From Shumkonia mesophila (lineage in GTDB: Bacteria; Pseudomonadota; Alphaproteobacteria; Rhodospirillales; Shumkoniaceae), in assembly GCF_026163695.1 (NCBI RefSeq), contig NZ_JAOTID010000019.1:1-64000 (forward strand): a stretch of 64,000 nucleotides of DNA, written 5' to 3'. The stretch's first letter is position 1, and every line of letters starts with the position of its first letter. Below, one piece after another: positions 17,653-25,950 of the stretch. The notes below the pieces were generated by a model. That model searched no databases and was not told the DNA's origin. It was given only the letters and a program-made list of their open reading frames with translations. Both the position numbers and the translations under genes were made by a program.

Positions 17653-18681
17653 TTACTTTTTCTTCGCCTGCCCGACGGTCAAATCATCGCGCCAGACGCC
17701 GGCTTCCTTGTAATAGCGGGCTGCGCCCGGATGGACGGCAATGCCCTTGAAGGCGCCGTCGAGGGCGTGCTTCACATCAATGTTCTTGGCCAGCGGATGA
17801 TAATTGCCGAGTTCCTTGGAGTTCTCGTAGAAGGCCCGCACCAGGGCGTAGACGAGATCCTCGGGGATGTCCGCGCGCGCATATTCGACGTGGTGGTTGG
17901 TCATGGCCAGGATTTCGCGGTCGAGATTCTTCAAGTTCTTTGGGGTCAGCTTGTAGGCTGTCTGGAACCCTTCGACCTTCTGAATGCGCTCGATAGCAGC
18001 CTGGTCCTGGCCCAAAACATACACCTTTCCGGTGGCATCGGCTTCGGCGAGGTACGACGTCGGCATGCCGTCGTTCAAATGGGCCATCATGGCATCGATG
18101 GTGCCGTCGCGCAGCGCCGAAATCTGGTCGTTGTAAGCGATGTAGTAGGGTTTGATCTTGCCCCAAAGATCGTAGCCGTGGGCGAGCACGGAATAAGCGA
18201 GCTTGTAGCCGCCGCTGCCGGACGGACCGACCGAAACCGGGTGACCGGCAAGGTCTTCCATCTTCTTGATGCCGCTGTCCGGCCGGGTGAGGAAGATCAC
18301 CGTGTTGCCGTAGGCGGTCAGCACCATCTGCATTTCGATGGGTTTGCCGTAGGGCTTCATCCCCGTGGAGGCCTGCCAGGCGCTGTCGGAATTGACACCG
18401 GCGAGCTCCGTCTCCCCGGCCTCGAGCAGCCGCGGGTTCTCCACCGATCCCGACGTAGTCAGGACCGACATCCTGACGTTCGGCAGAACGCCCTTCAGGA
18501 CGGCCTCGACGCCGCTCAGCAGAACCTGAGTCGTCGATCCCATGCTGGCCGACGCCCAACGGACGTCGCCCTTCACGGCCTTCCAGTCGTCAGCCGCCGC
18601 TGCTCCGGAAACCGCGGCCATCGTCCCCACGGCACCCAGAGCCGCGACGAACATCATTCTCTGGATCGAAGATTTCACCAT
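17653..18681 (-). CDS. TAXI-family TRAP solute receptor
   Basis: A 342-residue periplasmic protein with a signal peptide (MVKSSIQRMMFVAALGAVGT, cleavage near AAAA-DDW). WASASMGSTTQVLLSG, the central VSVGPSGSGGYKLA and the C-terminal VHPGAARYYKEAGVW are typical of the TAXI family. It binds the transported acid and docks on the fused permease. It lies between that permease gene and a second enolase-superfamily gene. Confidence 0.92.
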   Translation of the reverse strand: MVKSSIQRMMFVAALGAVGTMAAVSGAAAADDWKAVKGDVRWASASMGSTTQVLLSGVEAVLKGVLPNVRMSVLTTSGSVENPRLLEAGETELAGVNSDSAWQASTGMKPYGKPIEMQMVLTAYGNTVIFLTRPDSGIKKMEDLAGHPVSVGPSGSGGYKLAYSVLAHGYDLWGKIKPYYIAYNDQISALRDGTIDAMMAHLNDGMPTSYLAEADATGKVYVLGQDQAAIERIQKVEGFQTAYKLTPKNLKNLDREILAMTNHHVEYARADIPEDLVYALVRAFYENSKELGNYHPLAKNIDVKHALDGAFKGIAVHPGAARYYKEAGVWRDDLTVGQAKKK

Positions 18682-18792
18682 ATGTCTCTCCCTTCTCGGT
18701 TTTTGGCCCGCTTGGCCGATTGCCGTTGATCGGGCACCGGGTGTCTCCTGACGTCCGGCCTCCCCTCTTCGCGTTCCTTCGTGTGATCCCCC

Positions 18793-19998
18793 TCAGAGCG
18801 CAGTCCGCCGCCTCACCGCGTCTGGACGATCGAGAATGTCTGCCTTGAGCCGAGTACCGAGGCCGGGGCCATCGGGGGCGTAAAGATAGCCGTTTTCGAA
18901 CCGCGGCAGGTTTTCGGCCACCTCCTGGTGCCAACCGAAATAGAATGCCCGGACCATCTCCTGAACCAGGGTGTTCGTCGCATTGAGGCTCATGTGCACG
19001 GAGGCCGCCATGGTCAGCGGGCCGCCGCAATTGTGGGGCGCCACTGGAATTTCATAGGTCTCGGCCAGCGTGGCGATTTTCTTGCCCTCGGTCAGGCCGC
19101 CTGACCAGATGATGTCGAAGATGGCGAGGCTGGTGGCGTTCTTTTCAAGTGCGTCGCGAAAGCCCCAACGCGTGCTCAATGTCTCGCTGGCGGCGACCCA
19201 AATGTCGGTGTGCCGCTTGAACTCGGCGACGGCATCGAGGTTGGCCATGCTGATGGGGTCCTCAATCCAGATCGGATTGTAGGGTTCGAGGGCCTTGGCG
19301 ATGGTGATGGCGGCCGGCAGCCGCCACATGGAATGCATCTCGACGTGAATGTCGATCTTGTCGCCGACCCTCTTGCGGATTTTCTCGAACGGCTGCAACG
19401 CCTTCTTAAGGTCGGCGGCCGAGATGTAGGCGCCTCCGCTCTCCCCGGCGAACTGGTCGAACGGCCAGATCTTCATTCCCGAGAAGCCCATCGCGAGAAG
19501 GCTTTCCGCCAACTCGTCAGCGCGATGGAGAAAGGCGTCAAGGTCCTCGAAGTCGCGCCCGTCGACGGGCGCACCTTCGCTCCAGCTCTTGACCGGCGAG
19601 TAGGCACCCTTGCTGACATAGCCGTGGCCGGCGCAGGTGTTGTAGGTACGGACCCGCTCCCGCGTCTTGCCGCCTAGCAGCTCGTAGACCGGGACGTTCA
19701 GGGCCTTGCCCCGGATATCCCACAGCGCCAGATCAACCGCCGAGGCCGCGCGAATTTCCGCTCCGGTCGACTTGTAGCCGCAATAGGGATAGAGCATGAA
19801 CCGCGACAACCGGTCGATGGCCATCGGGTCATCGCCCAGCAGCGTCGGCGCCAGCCCGTCGTGGATATGGGCGCTGACGGCACCGGCGCCGTTCTTCGTC
19901 TCGCCCCACCCCGTGATTCCCGCATCGGTTTCGACGCGCACCCAGCACATGTTGGGAAAGCCGCCCAGTAGCAGCGTTTCGATGGCGGTGATCCTCAC
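18793..19998 (-). CDS. Enolase-superfamily dehydratase-like enzyme (galactonate/gluconate dehydratase type)
   Basis: A 401-residue MR/MLE protein. Visible are GMKIWPFDQ (lysine region, with KIW rather than KxK), DIHVEMHSMW (first ligand in an Asp/Glu/His-rich strand), PIWIEDPI (second ligand) and AASETLSTR (third ligand), followed by APHNCGGPLT, where the acid/base His lies. This pattern fits the acid sugar dehydratases. It is the first gene of the operon and faces the FadR-type gene across a 242-bp gap that holds two copies of a probable operator. Confidence 0.88.
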   Translation of the reverse strand: MRITAIETLLLGGFPNMCWVRVETDAGITGWGETKNGAGAVSAHIHDGLAPTLLGDDPMAIDRLSRFMLYPYCGYKSTGAEIRAASAVDLALWDIRGKALNVPVYELLGGKTRERVRTYNTCAGHGYVSKGAYSPVKSWSEGAPVDGRDFEDLDAFLHRADELAESLLAMGFSGMKIWPFDQFAGESGGAYISAADLKKALQPFEKIRKRVGDKIDIHVEMHSMWRLPAAITIAKALEPYNPIWIEDPISMANLDAVAEFKRHTDIWVAASETLSTRWGFRDALEKNATSLAIFDIIWSGGLTEGKKIATLAETYEIPVAPHNCGGPLTMAASVHMSLNATNTLVQEMVRAFYFGWHQEVAENLPRFENGYLYAPDGPGLGTRLKADILDRPDAVRRRTAL

Positions 19999-20047
19999 CG
20001 AAGGCCTCCCTTTCCACCCCTCGCACGGTTCGCCACGCTTACCGTTA

Positions 20048-20084
20048 TAGACAAGTTGTTCTGAACATCATAACAACTTGTCTA
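20048..20084. promoter_or_regulatory. Perfect 13-bp inverted repeat, probable GntR operator copy 1
   Basis: TAGACAAGTTGTT at 20048-20060 is matched by its exact complement at 20072-20084 across 11 bp. The inner part, TTGTTC-N4-CATC-N-TAACAA (20056-20076), recurs at 20187-20207. It sits 50 bp upstream of the minus-strand enolase-family gene and so could block that promoter. Confidence 0.8.
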
Positions 20085-20186
20085 GCGGCTGTGCTACTAA
20101 CATATCAGCTGCTCGCCGGTCAAGAGGCGGCGCCGGAAGGGAAAGACAAGCGTATGGACCGATCGGATGGCAACGGCTATATGATC

Positions 20187-20207
20187 TTGTTCAGGTCATC
20201 CTAACAA
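20187..20207. promoter_or_regulatory. Probable GntR operator copy 2
   Basis: This 21-bp site reads TTGTTC, four variable bases, CATC, one variable base, TAACAA. It matches the inner part of the palindrome at 20056-20076 at every conserved position. It lies 34 bp upstream of the GTG start of the FadR-type gene, which suggests autoregulation. The two copies are 131 bp apart. Confidence 0.7.
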
Positions 20208-20240
20208 TTTGGCGGGCCGCCCATAGGGCAACTTGCCCGT

Positions 20241-21089
20241 GTGATCCCTATGAGGAATGGAACGAAGACCGCAGGAGGCCTTGGCATGATGTTCCCGCCC
20301 GTGAATAAGCGATCGTCGATCGGCAAGCATATCGTCGATTCGCTCCACCAAACCATCCTCTCCGGCGGCATCAAGCGCGGCGAGAAACTGCCGGGGCAAC
20401 GAGAACTCGCCCAGCAGTTCGGGGCCAGCCTAACCTCGGTCCGCGAGGCGATCAGCGTTCTTGCCGCGACCGGCGTCATCAGCGTGACCCCTGGGCGCGG
20501 CACTATCGTTTGCGGCATCGGCGACGCCGAACCGTCCTTCGACGGGTGGCTGGGCGTCGCCAGTGATGACGCCGAGATGAACGACTTCCTGGAGGTTCGG
20601 GAGCTTCTGGAAACCCACATCGTGCGGAAAATCGCCCGCGACTCGAAGGCCAAGGATTTCGGCGCCATCACCGAGGCGTTGAAAAGGCTCCAGCGCAAGC
20701 GCAAGAACCCGAAGGCATATCTCGTCGAGGACCTAGCCTTCCACCGCCTGCTGGCCAGCTATTCCGGCAACAAGATCCTGGAGAAGCTTCTTCTCGCCAT
20801 CCAGACGCCGATGAGAAGCCAGATTTCCCATTCGATTACTCGGACGATGAAAAAGGCCGGCGATCTCGACACCAGTTGGGTGCTGCACCGTGACGTCGTC
20901 GATGCGCTGGTGGCGGGAAACGCCGACGACGCCGCCAAGGCCATCCGCGCCATGGTCAACCGGGCGCGGCTCTATCACGGCGCGCAGGAGGAGTCGGCGG
21001 CATCGGGCGACACTGCGGTATCGGAGCCCGGCCTGAAAGGGCGGTCTCGCCATCCGAGCCGGCGCGCCAGCCCCCGAAAGGGGAACTGA
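20241..21089 (+). CDS. GntR/FadR-family transcriptional regulator
   Basis: A 282-residue protein. The winged helix (GEKLPGQRELAQQFGASLTSVREAISVLAATGVI, then a wing PGRGTIV) is at about 50-95, followed by an all-helical FCD/FadR ligand domain with EVRELLETHIVRKIA, FHRLLASYSGN and LHRDVVDALVAGN. This domain usually senses a carboxylate held by a metal. The frame opens with GTG at 20241; ATG at 20250 or later near 20286 are alternatives. It is divergent from the TAXI-TRAP/dehydratase operon, with matching operator copies between, so it most likely represses that operon and itself. Confidence 0.9.
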   Translation: MIPMRNGTKTAGGLGMMFPPVNKRSSIGKHIVDSLHQTILSGGIKRGEKLPGQRELAQQFGASLTSVREAISVLAATGVISVTPGRGTIVCGIGDAEPSFDGWLGVASDDAEMNDFLEVRELLETHIVRKIARDSKAKDFGAITEALKRLQRKRKNPKAYLVEDLAFHRLLASYSGNKILEKLLLAIQTPMRSQISHSITRTMKKAGDLDTSWVLHRDVVDALVAGNADDAAKAIRAMVNRARLYHGAQEESAASGDTAVSEPGLKGRSRHPSRRASPRKGN

Positions 21090-21288
21090 CCTGGCATTTC
21101 CCGTCACGTCGCAATGACGGCGACATCACCCTGCCGGCCGGCCGACTTGGCCGCCGAGGAGGCCCCCCAGCACAAGATTCTGGTCAGGTCGCTGGGCGAG
21201 TTCGTTGGTCAGATCCCGCCAAACGCATCGAAATCCGACATCGAGGCGGCGCTGCACCGCCGGCTCTACGAGCGCGAGGCGGTTGACG

Positions 21289-21756
21289 TCAGGCGACTTC
21301 GAAAATCCCATCGATCTCAACCGCGGCGCCTAGAGGAAGTGACGGGGCGCCGACGGCGAAGCGGGCATGACGCCCGTGCTCGCCAAACAGTTCGACCATG
21401 AGATCCGAGGCGCCGTTGACGACCTGCGGGATGCGAGTGAAATCGTCGGCGCAATTGACGAAGCCGCCCAGCTTGACCACCCGGCGGACGGTATCGAGGC
21501 TGCCGTTGCAAGCGGCCCGCAGCTGGGCAAGCAGGTTGATGCCGCAGAGCCTTGCCGCGGCGGCTCCGTCCTCGACTGTGAAGTCCCGGCCGACCCTGCC
21601 GACGTAGCGGGGGGCACCGTTGACCAGCGGGAGCTGTCCGGCCACGAAGACGAGGTTGCCGGCAACCACCCAGGGAAGATAGTTGGCCACCGGCACGGCG
21701 GCTTCCGGTAGGCTGATTTCCAACTGTTTCAGGCGGGCATCGATCATCCCGGACAT
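21289..21756 (-). CDS. RidA/YjgF-family protein (paralogue 1)
   Basis: A 155-residue protein of the YjgF/YER057c/UK114 fold: NLVFVAGQLPLVNG, LLAQLRAACNGSLDTVRRV, then HARFAVGAPSLPLGAAVEID, which holds the Arg that clamps the substrate carboxylate in RidA. RidA proteins hydrolyse reactive enamines or imines released by PLP enzymes. It is last in an operon with a threonine-synthase-like PLP enzyme, which fits that job. A second RidA paralogue at 28460-28930 shares GGFVNC and the tail region. Confidence 0.9.
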   Translation of the reverse strand: MSGMIDARLKQLEISLPEAAVPVANYLPWVVAGNLVFVAGQLPLVNGAPRYVGRVGRDFTVEDGAAAARLCGINLLAQLRAACNGSLDTVRRVVKLGGFVNCADDFTRIPQVVNGASDLMVELFGEHGRHARFAVGAPSLPLGAAVEIDGIFEVA

Positions 21757-21833
21757 GGCGGGTCTTCCTTCCTTTTGCTGGGGGCCGGCGGGCGGCCCGC
21801 GAAGAGGGGACGTCGGGGGCGTCAGGAGCCGGG

Positions 21834-23726
21834 CTACGTCTGGCGTTGCCCGGCGCGATGGCGCAGGACGACGATGACCACCACCGCCGCGCCCAGGGCC
21901 GCGCCGGCGACGTCGGTCACCGCCGTCGGGTCCATCAGCAGTACTGCCGCCGAGAACGCCACCAGGCGCATGATCCAGGACAGGGGCTGGATGAACCAGC
22001 CGACGGCCGCGGCAGCCAGCAGCACGACGCCGCAGCAGGCCGTGAGGAATACGTGGATGACCTGGCCGAGCGAGCCGATGCCTATCAGGGCTGGGCCGTA
22101 GGTGAAAAAGAAGGGCACGAGAAAGACCACGGCGCCGATGCGGATGGCGCTCCAGCTCGTCTTCCACGGGCTGGTGTCGGCGATGGCGGCCGCGGCGAAC
22201 GAGGCCATGGCCAGGGGCGGCGTGATGTTGGACATGGTCGCGCCGTAGAAGATCAGCAGATGAGCGGCCAGCGCTGGGACGCCCAGCTTCTCGATGGCCG
22301 GACCCAGGATCACCGCCAGGACGATGTAGATGGCCGAGGTCGGCATGCCCATGCCGAGGATGACAGCGACCAGCACGGTCAGGAAAAGCGTGATGAAGAG
22401 CGAGCCGCCCGACACCGCCAGGATGATCAGGCTCAGCCGATAGCCCAGGCCGGTCAGCAGAAGGATGCCGGCGATCATGCCGCCGACCGCGCAGGCGACG
22501 ACGATGGGGCCGATCAGCTTCGGCCCATCGACGCAGCCCTGCCAGGCGATCCGGTGGAGGCGGGCCCGGTTCGACCGGTCGAAGACGGCGATGCAGGCAA
22601 GAAGGGCCAGTGTCGCCCATACCGCCGAGATGGCCGGCGTGTAGCCGTCGATGAGGGCGTAGATCAGGATGAAGACCGGCAGCAGCAGGTAGCCGTTGCG
22701 CCGGAGCGTGGCGAACACCGAGGGGAACTCGGCGTCCTTGTCCGGCATCAGCCGGAGGCGCCGGGCCTCGAAATCGACCACGAAATAGACGGCAAGGTAG
22801 TAGAGAAAGGCTGGAAGGGCGGCGGCCTTCATCACCGCGGCATAGGGTATCCCCAGGAACTCAGCCATGATGAAGGCAGCGGCGCCCATGACCGGCGGCG
22901 TGATCAGGCCGCCCGTCGAGGCCACCGCCTCGACGCCGGCGGCGAAATGGGCCGGATATCCGCTCTTCTTCATGGCGGGGATGGTGAAAGAGCCCGTGGT
23001 GACGACGTTGGCCGTCGAACTGCCCGACAGCATGCTCATCATGGCGCTGGACACCACCGCCGTCTTGGCCGGCCCGCCGATGGTCCGCCCGGCCAGCCCG
23101 TTGGCGAAGTCGCTGAAGAAGGCCCCGGTTCCCGATTCCGACAGGAAGGCGCCGAATAAGACGAACAGGAAGATGAAGCTGGCGGAAACCCCGACCGGCG
23201 TGCCCCAGATCCCGTCGAGGGTCAGGTACATCTGTTCGAGAATGCGCTGGATCGAATAGCCGCGGTGCCAGAACGGATAGGGCAGGTATTTGCCGAAGAT
23301 GGCATAGAGCAGAAAGAGAACCGTCAGGATGACGAGCGGCCAGCCCAGCGACCGTCGCGTCGCCTCCAGGATCACCACGATAAGGGCCACGCTGAGAGCC
23401 ATGACCCCGGGCGTCAGTGGGTCCACGTAGACCATACGTTCGGAAACCGCCGTCGCCTCGATCATCAGGTAACCGCAGGACACGACGGCGGCAAGGGTGA
23501 ACACGGCATTCGAGGCCAGGCGCCGGCCGCTTCGCGGTTTGCGGAAATCAAAATCCACCCAGAACAGGACCACTAAGGCGAACAGCAGGTGGAGCGGGCG
23601 GTGGAATTCGGTGATCGGCTGCCCGAAAAAGCCGACATACAGGTGATAGAGCGACATCGATACGGCGACGATGGAGACAGCCCCCCTCACCGCAAGGCCC
23701 GCCCGTTCGACGACGTGCGTCTTCAT
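21834..23726 (-). CDS. TRAP transporter fused permease (TAXI type)
   Basis: About 630 residues with the DctM motifs (SSAMMSMLSGSSTANVVTT, VEAVASTGGLITPPVMGAAA, ILGMGMPTSAIYIVLAVIL, NITPPLAMASFAAAAIA) and four extra N-terminal helices. I chose MKTHVVERAG at 23726, which follows the PLP-enzyme stop by 13 bp; an upstream ATG would overlap that gene. It pairs with the TAXI receptor at 24956-25909. Confidence 0.92.
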   Translation of the reverse strand: MKTHVVERAGLAVRGAVSIVAVSMSLYHLYVGFFGQPITEFHRPLHLLFALVVLFWVDFDFRKPRSGRRLASNAVFTLAAVVSCGYLMIEATAVSERMVYVDPLTPGVMALSVALIVVILEATRRSLGWPLVILTVLFLLYAIFGKYLPYPFWHRGYSIQRILEQMYLTLDGIWGTPVGVSASFIFLFVLFGAFLSESGTGAFFSDFANGLAGRTIGGPAKTAVVSSAMMSMLSGSSTANVVTTGSFTIPAMKKSGYPAHFAAGVEAVASTGGLITPPVMGAAAFIMAEFLGIPYAAVMKAAALPAFLYYLAVYFVVDFEARRLRLMPDKDAEFPSVFATLRRNGYLLLPVFILIYALIDGYTPAISAVWATLALLACIAVFDRSNRARLHRIAWQGCVDGPKLIGPIVVACAVGGMIAGILLLTGLGYRLSLIILAVSGGSLFITLFLTVLVAVILGMGMPTSAIYIVLAVILGPAIEKLGVPALAAHLLIFYGATMSNITPPLAMASFAAAAIADTSPWKTSWSAIRIGAVVFLVPFFFTYGPALIGIGSLGQVIHVFLTACCGVVLLAAAAVGWFIQPLSWIMRLVAFSAAVLLMDPTAVTDVAGAALGAAVVVIVVLRHRAGQRQT

Positions 23727-23739
23727 CAGGTGAAATCCC

Positions 23740-24894
23740 TCAATTCCGCAGACCATCCTTGAACCCGTGGGACGTCAGGACGACCGCGACCGCGTCGTCG
23801 GCGCCAAGCGTCCCGGCGGCCCGCAACGAAGCGACGGCCGAAAACACCACGGCGGACGACGCCTCCGCGTAGAAGCCATGGCATCCCAGCCGCCCGATGT
23901 CATCCGCCGCCGCGTCGTCGGCAACCACCACGGCGCCGCCGCCACTCGCCCGGACCCCTTCGACAAGCTGATAGGCAACGGTGTCGCCGCCGATCGAAAT
24001 CAGGCGGGTGCTGCCCTCGAAAATGCCGGTGTCGTCGTCACCGGCTAGGACCCGCGTCAGCCGCGGGAACGGCTCGACCGCGAACAGCCTGGGCATCCTG
24101 GCCATGACGCCCTCGACGACCAGTTCGCGAAAACCTTCGTAGACTCCCCACAGTAGGTCGCCTCGGGAAACCGGAATGACCACGGCGTCGGGCGCCCCGC
24201 CCCTCAGATCCTCGGCCATTTCGTAGGCGATGGTCTTGTATCCCTGCAGGCCGAACAGGTTGCTGCCGACCACCGGCGACGTGAAATTGGTCGCTGGATA
24301 CCATTCCCCGGCCTCGACCTTTTCCGCCATGATCTCCCATCGTTGCCGGGACGTCTTGGTCAGCACGATCTCGGCGTTGTAGGCCGTCAGGGCCTTTTTC
24401 CAACAGGCCGGAATGCTATCGGTGGTAACGACCGCGCAACGGAGTCCCGCCGCCGCGGCATAGGCCGCCAGCGACGCCCCACCGTTGCCGCTGGATGCCG
24501 CGGCCACGCAGGGCCGGCCCAGGTCGAGGGCGCGGGCGACGACTAGGGAGCTGAGCCGGTCCTTGTGGGAACCCGTCGGGTTCTGGGATTCCATCTTGAC
24601 CCACAGGCTGCCGATTCCCAGCCGGGTCGCCAGCCGGGGCGCCGGAACCAGCGGCGTCCCGCCCTCTCCCAGGCTGGGGAAGGCGACATAGGGCAGACGG
24701 TCGCGATAGCGCTGCAATCCCCGTTCTGGGGACGGCCGTGACAGGGCGGGAAGAGAGCCGTAGATCGCCCGCAGGTTGGCCGGCCGTCCCTGCCGGATCG
24801 ATTCGGGGCTGCCGGTCAGGTAGTCGCCGACTGGATAGGTTGTCCCCGTCCGCATGCATGAGAAGCCGGTGAGGTTCCGGTTGATCGTCGGCAT
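23740..24894 (-). CDS. PLP-dependent threonine synthase-like enzyme
   Basis: A 384-residue fold-type II PLP protein. SHKDR contains the PLP Lys (TGSHKDRLSS), SSGNGGASLAAYAA is the phosphate-binding loop, and a late Gly-rich turn (ISIGGDTVAYQLVEG) closes the site. Threonine synthase, diaminopropionate ammonia-lyase and related beta/gamma-eliminases share this layout. The neighbours are a TAXI transporter, an M24 hydrolase and RidA. That suggests catabolic elimination from an imported amino-acid derivative rather than threonine biosynthesis. Confidence 0.85.
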   Translation of the reverse strand: MPTINRNLTGFSCMRTGTTYPVGDYLTGSPESIRQGRPANLRAIYGSLPALSRPSPERGLQRYRDRLPYVAFPSLGEGGTPLVPAPRLATRLGIGSLWVKMESQNPTGSHKDRLSSLVVARALDLGRPCVAAASSGNGGASLAAYAAAAGLRCAVVTTDSIPACWKKALTAYNAEIVLTKTSRQRWEIMAEKVEAGEWYPATNFTSPVVGSNLFGLQGYKTIAYEMAEDLRGGAPDAVVIPVSRGDLLWGVYEGFRELVVEGVMARMPRLFAVEPFPRLTRVLAGDDDTGIFEGSTRLISIGGDTVAYQLVEGVRASGGGAVVVADDAAADDIGRLGCHGFYAEASSAVVFSAVASLRAAGTLGADDAVAVVLTSHGFKDGLRN

Positions 24895-24955
24895 GAACTC
24901 TCTCCGAGAAAAAGGCCGTCCAGGAATTCTTTCGCTGGACGGCCGTTAGGGGAGG

Positions 24956-25909
24956 TTACTTCAGAACACCCTTCTCGCGGTAATAACGCGCCGCGCCCGG
25001 GTGAAGACGTACGCCGGGGATCGACGCGAAGTCCGCCGGAGTCAGATCCTTGTAGGAGGAGTGAAGCTCGCGCACCGCCTGGAGGTTGTCGACCAGCGCC
25101 TTGGCCAGCCAGTAGGCATCGTCGTCCAACATGTCGGCGCTGATCACGCCGACCATCTTGGAGATGACCGTGGGGACCGGGACGCCCTGTCCGCTATACG
25201 TATTGGCCGGAATGGTGGCCTGGGCGAGGCCCGGCATGTCCGCCGCGATCTTGGCGAAGGCGGCATCGGAGATCGGCAGCATGCGCAGCGGCACGGCGTT
25301 GGCCAGTTCCGAGAAGAACGAGGCCGGGAAGCTCGCCATCGAGACCATGCCCTTGGCGTGGCGGTCCTTCATCTGGTCGATCTGCACATCGAGGCTGCCC
25401 CGCGACAGATCGAGGTCGGACTCAGACAGGCCGTACGCCTTGAGTGTGCGGCTGAAGACTTCGGCCGTGATCGCCCCCTTGGGCTGGGTGACGAAACGCT
25501 TACCCTTGAGATCGCCCACGCCCATGATGTTGTCGTCCTTGGCGACCGCGATCTGCAGATAGCTGGGCGACAGGCCGATCAGGCCGGCCACCTTGTCTAT
25601 CTTGCCCTTGAACGGCGGATCGCCAGCCTCGGCCATGGAAACGGCGGCCGTCATCGTCAGGCCGATCTCGCCCTTGCCCTCGACCACGTTGACGATGTTG
25701 GATAGGGCCGCCCCCAGCTCGGCGTTGGACTGGACGCCGCCCTCGCCGAAGATCTTCGCCATGCCGGCACCGATGCCATACCAGGTGCTGCCGGCAAGAC
25801 TGGTGAAGATGGTCACCTGTTTGGGTTTGGCCTGGGCCGGCCCGGCAAGGGCCATGGCCACCCCGGCCAGAGCGACGCACAAGACCTTAGCTCGACTATG
25901 TCCCGTCAT
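24956..25909 (-). CDS. TAXI-family TRAP solute receptor
   Basis: A 317-residue periplasmic receptor with a signal peptide (MTGHSRAKVLCVALAGVAMA ending near GPAQA). TIFTSLAGSTWYGIGAGMAK, the central KRFVTQPKGAITAEVFS and VRLHPGAARYYREKGV mark the TAXI family. The start at 25909 has GGGAGAT seven bases upstream; longer starts (25930 or beyond) would remove the fit to a signal peptide. It supplies ligand to the fused permease two genes downstream. Confidence 0.9.
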   Translation of the reverse strand: MTGHSRAKVLCVALAGVAMALAGPAQAKPKQVTIFTSLAGSTWYGIGAGMAKIFGEGGVQSNAELGAALSNIVNVVEGKGEIGLTMTAAVSMAEAGDPPFKGKIDKVAGLIGLSPSYLQIAVAKDDNIMGVGDLKGKRFVTQPKGAITAEVFSRTLKAYGLSESDLDLSRGSLDVQIDQMKDRHAKGMVSMASFPASFFSELANAVPLRMLPISDAAFAKIAADMPGLAQATIPANTYSGQGVPVPTVISKMVGVISADMLDDDAYWLAKALVDNLQAVRELHSSYKDLTPADFASIPGVRLHPGAARYYREKGVLK

Positions 25910-25950
25910 CTTCGATATCTCCCTTGTCATTGGCCAGCATTGACCGATTG

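Noticed and set aside
21114-21288. A short plus-strand frame after the FadR-type gene (HKILVRSLGEFVGQI)
   Set aside because: No family recognised, no clear ribosome binding site, and it soon runs into the convergent RidA gene. It could be a remnant, but I cannot support a call.
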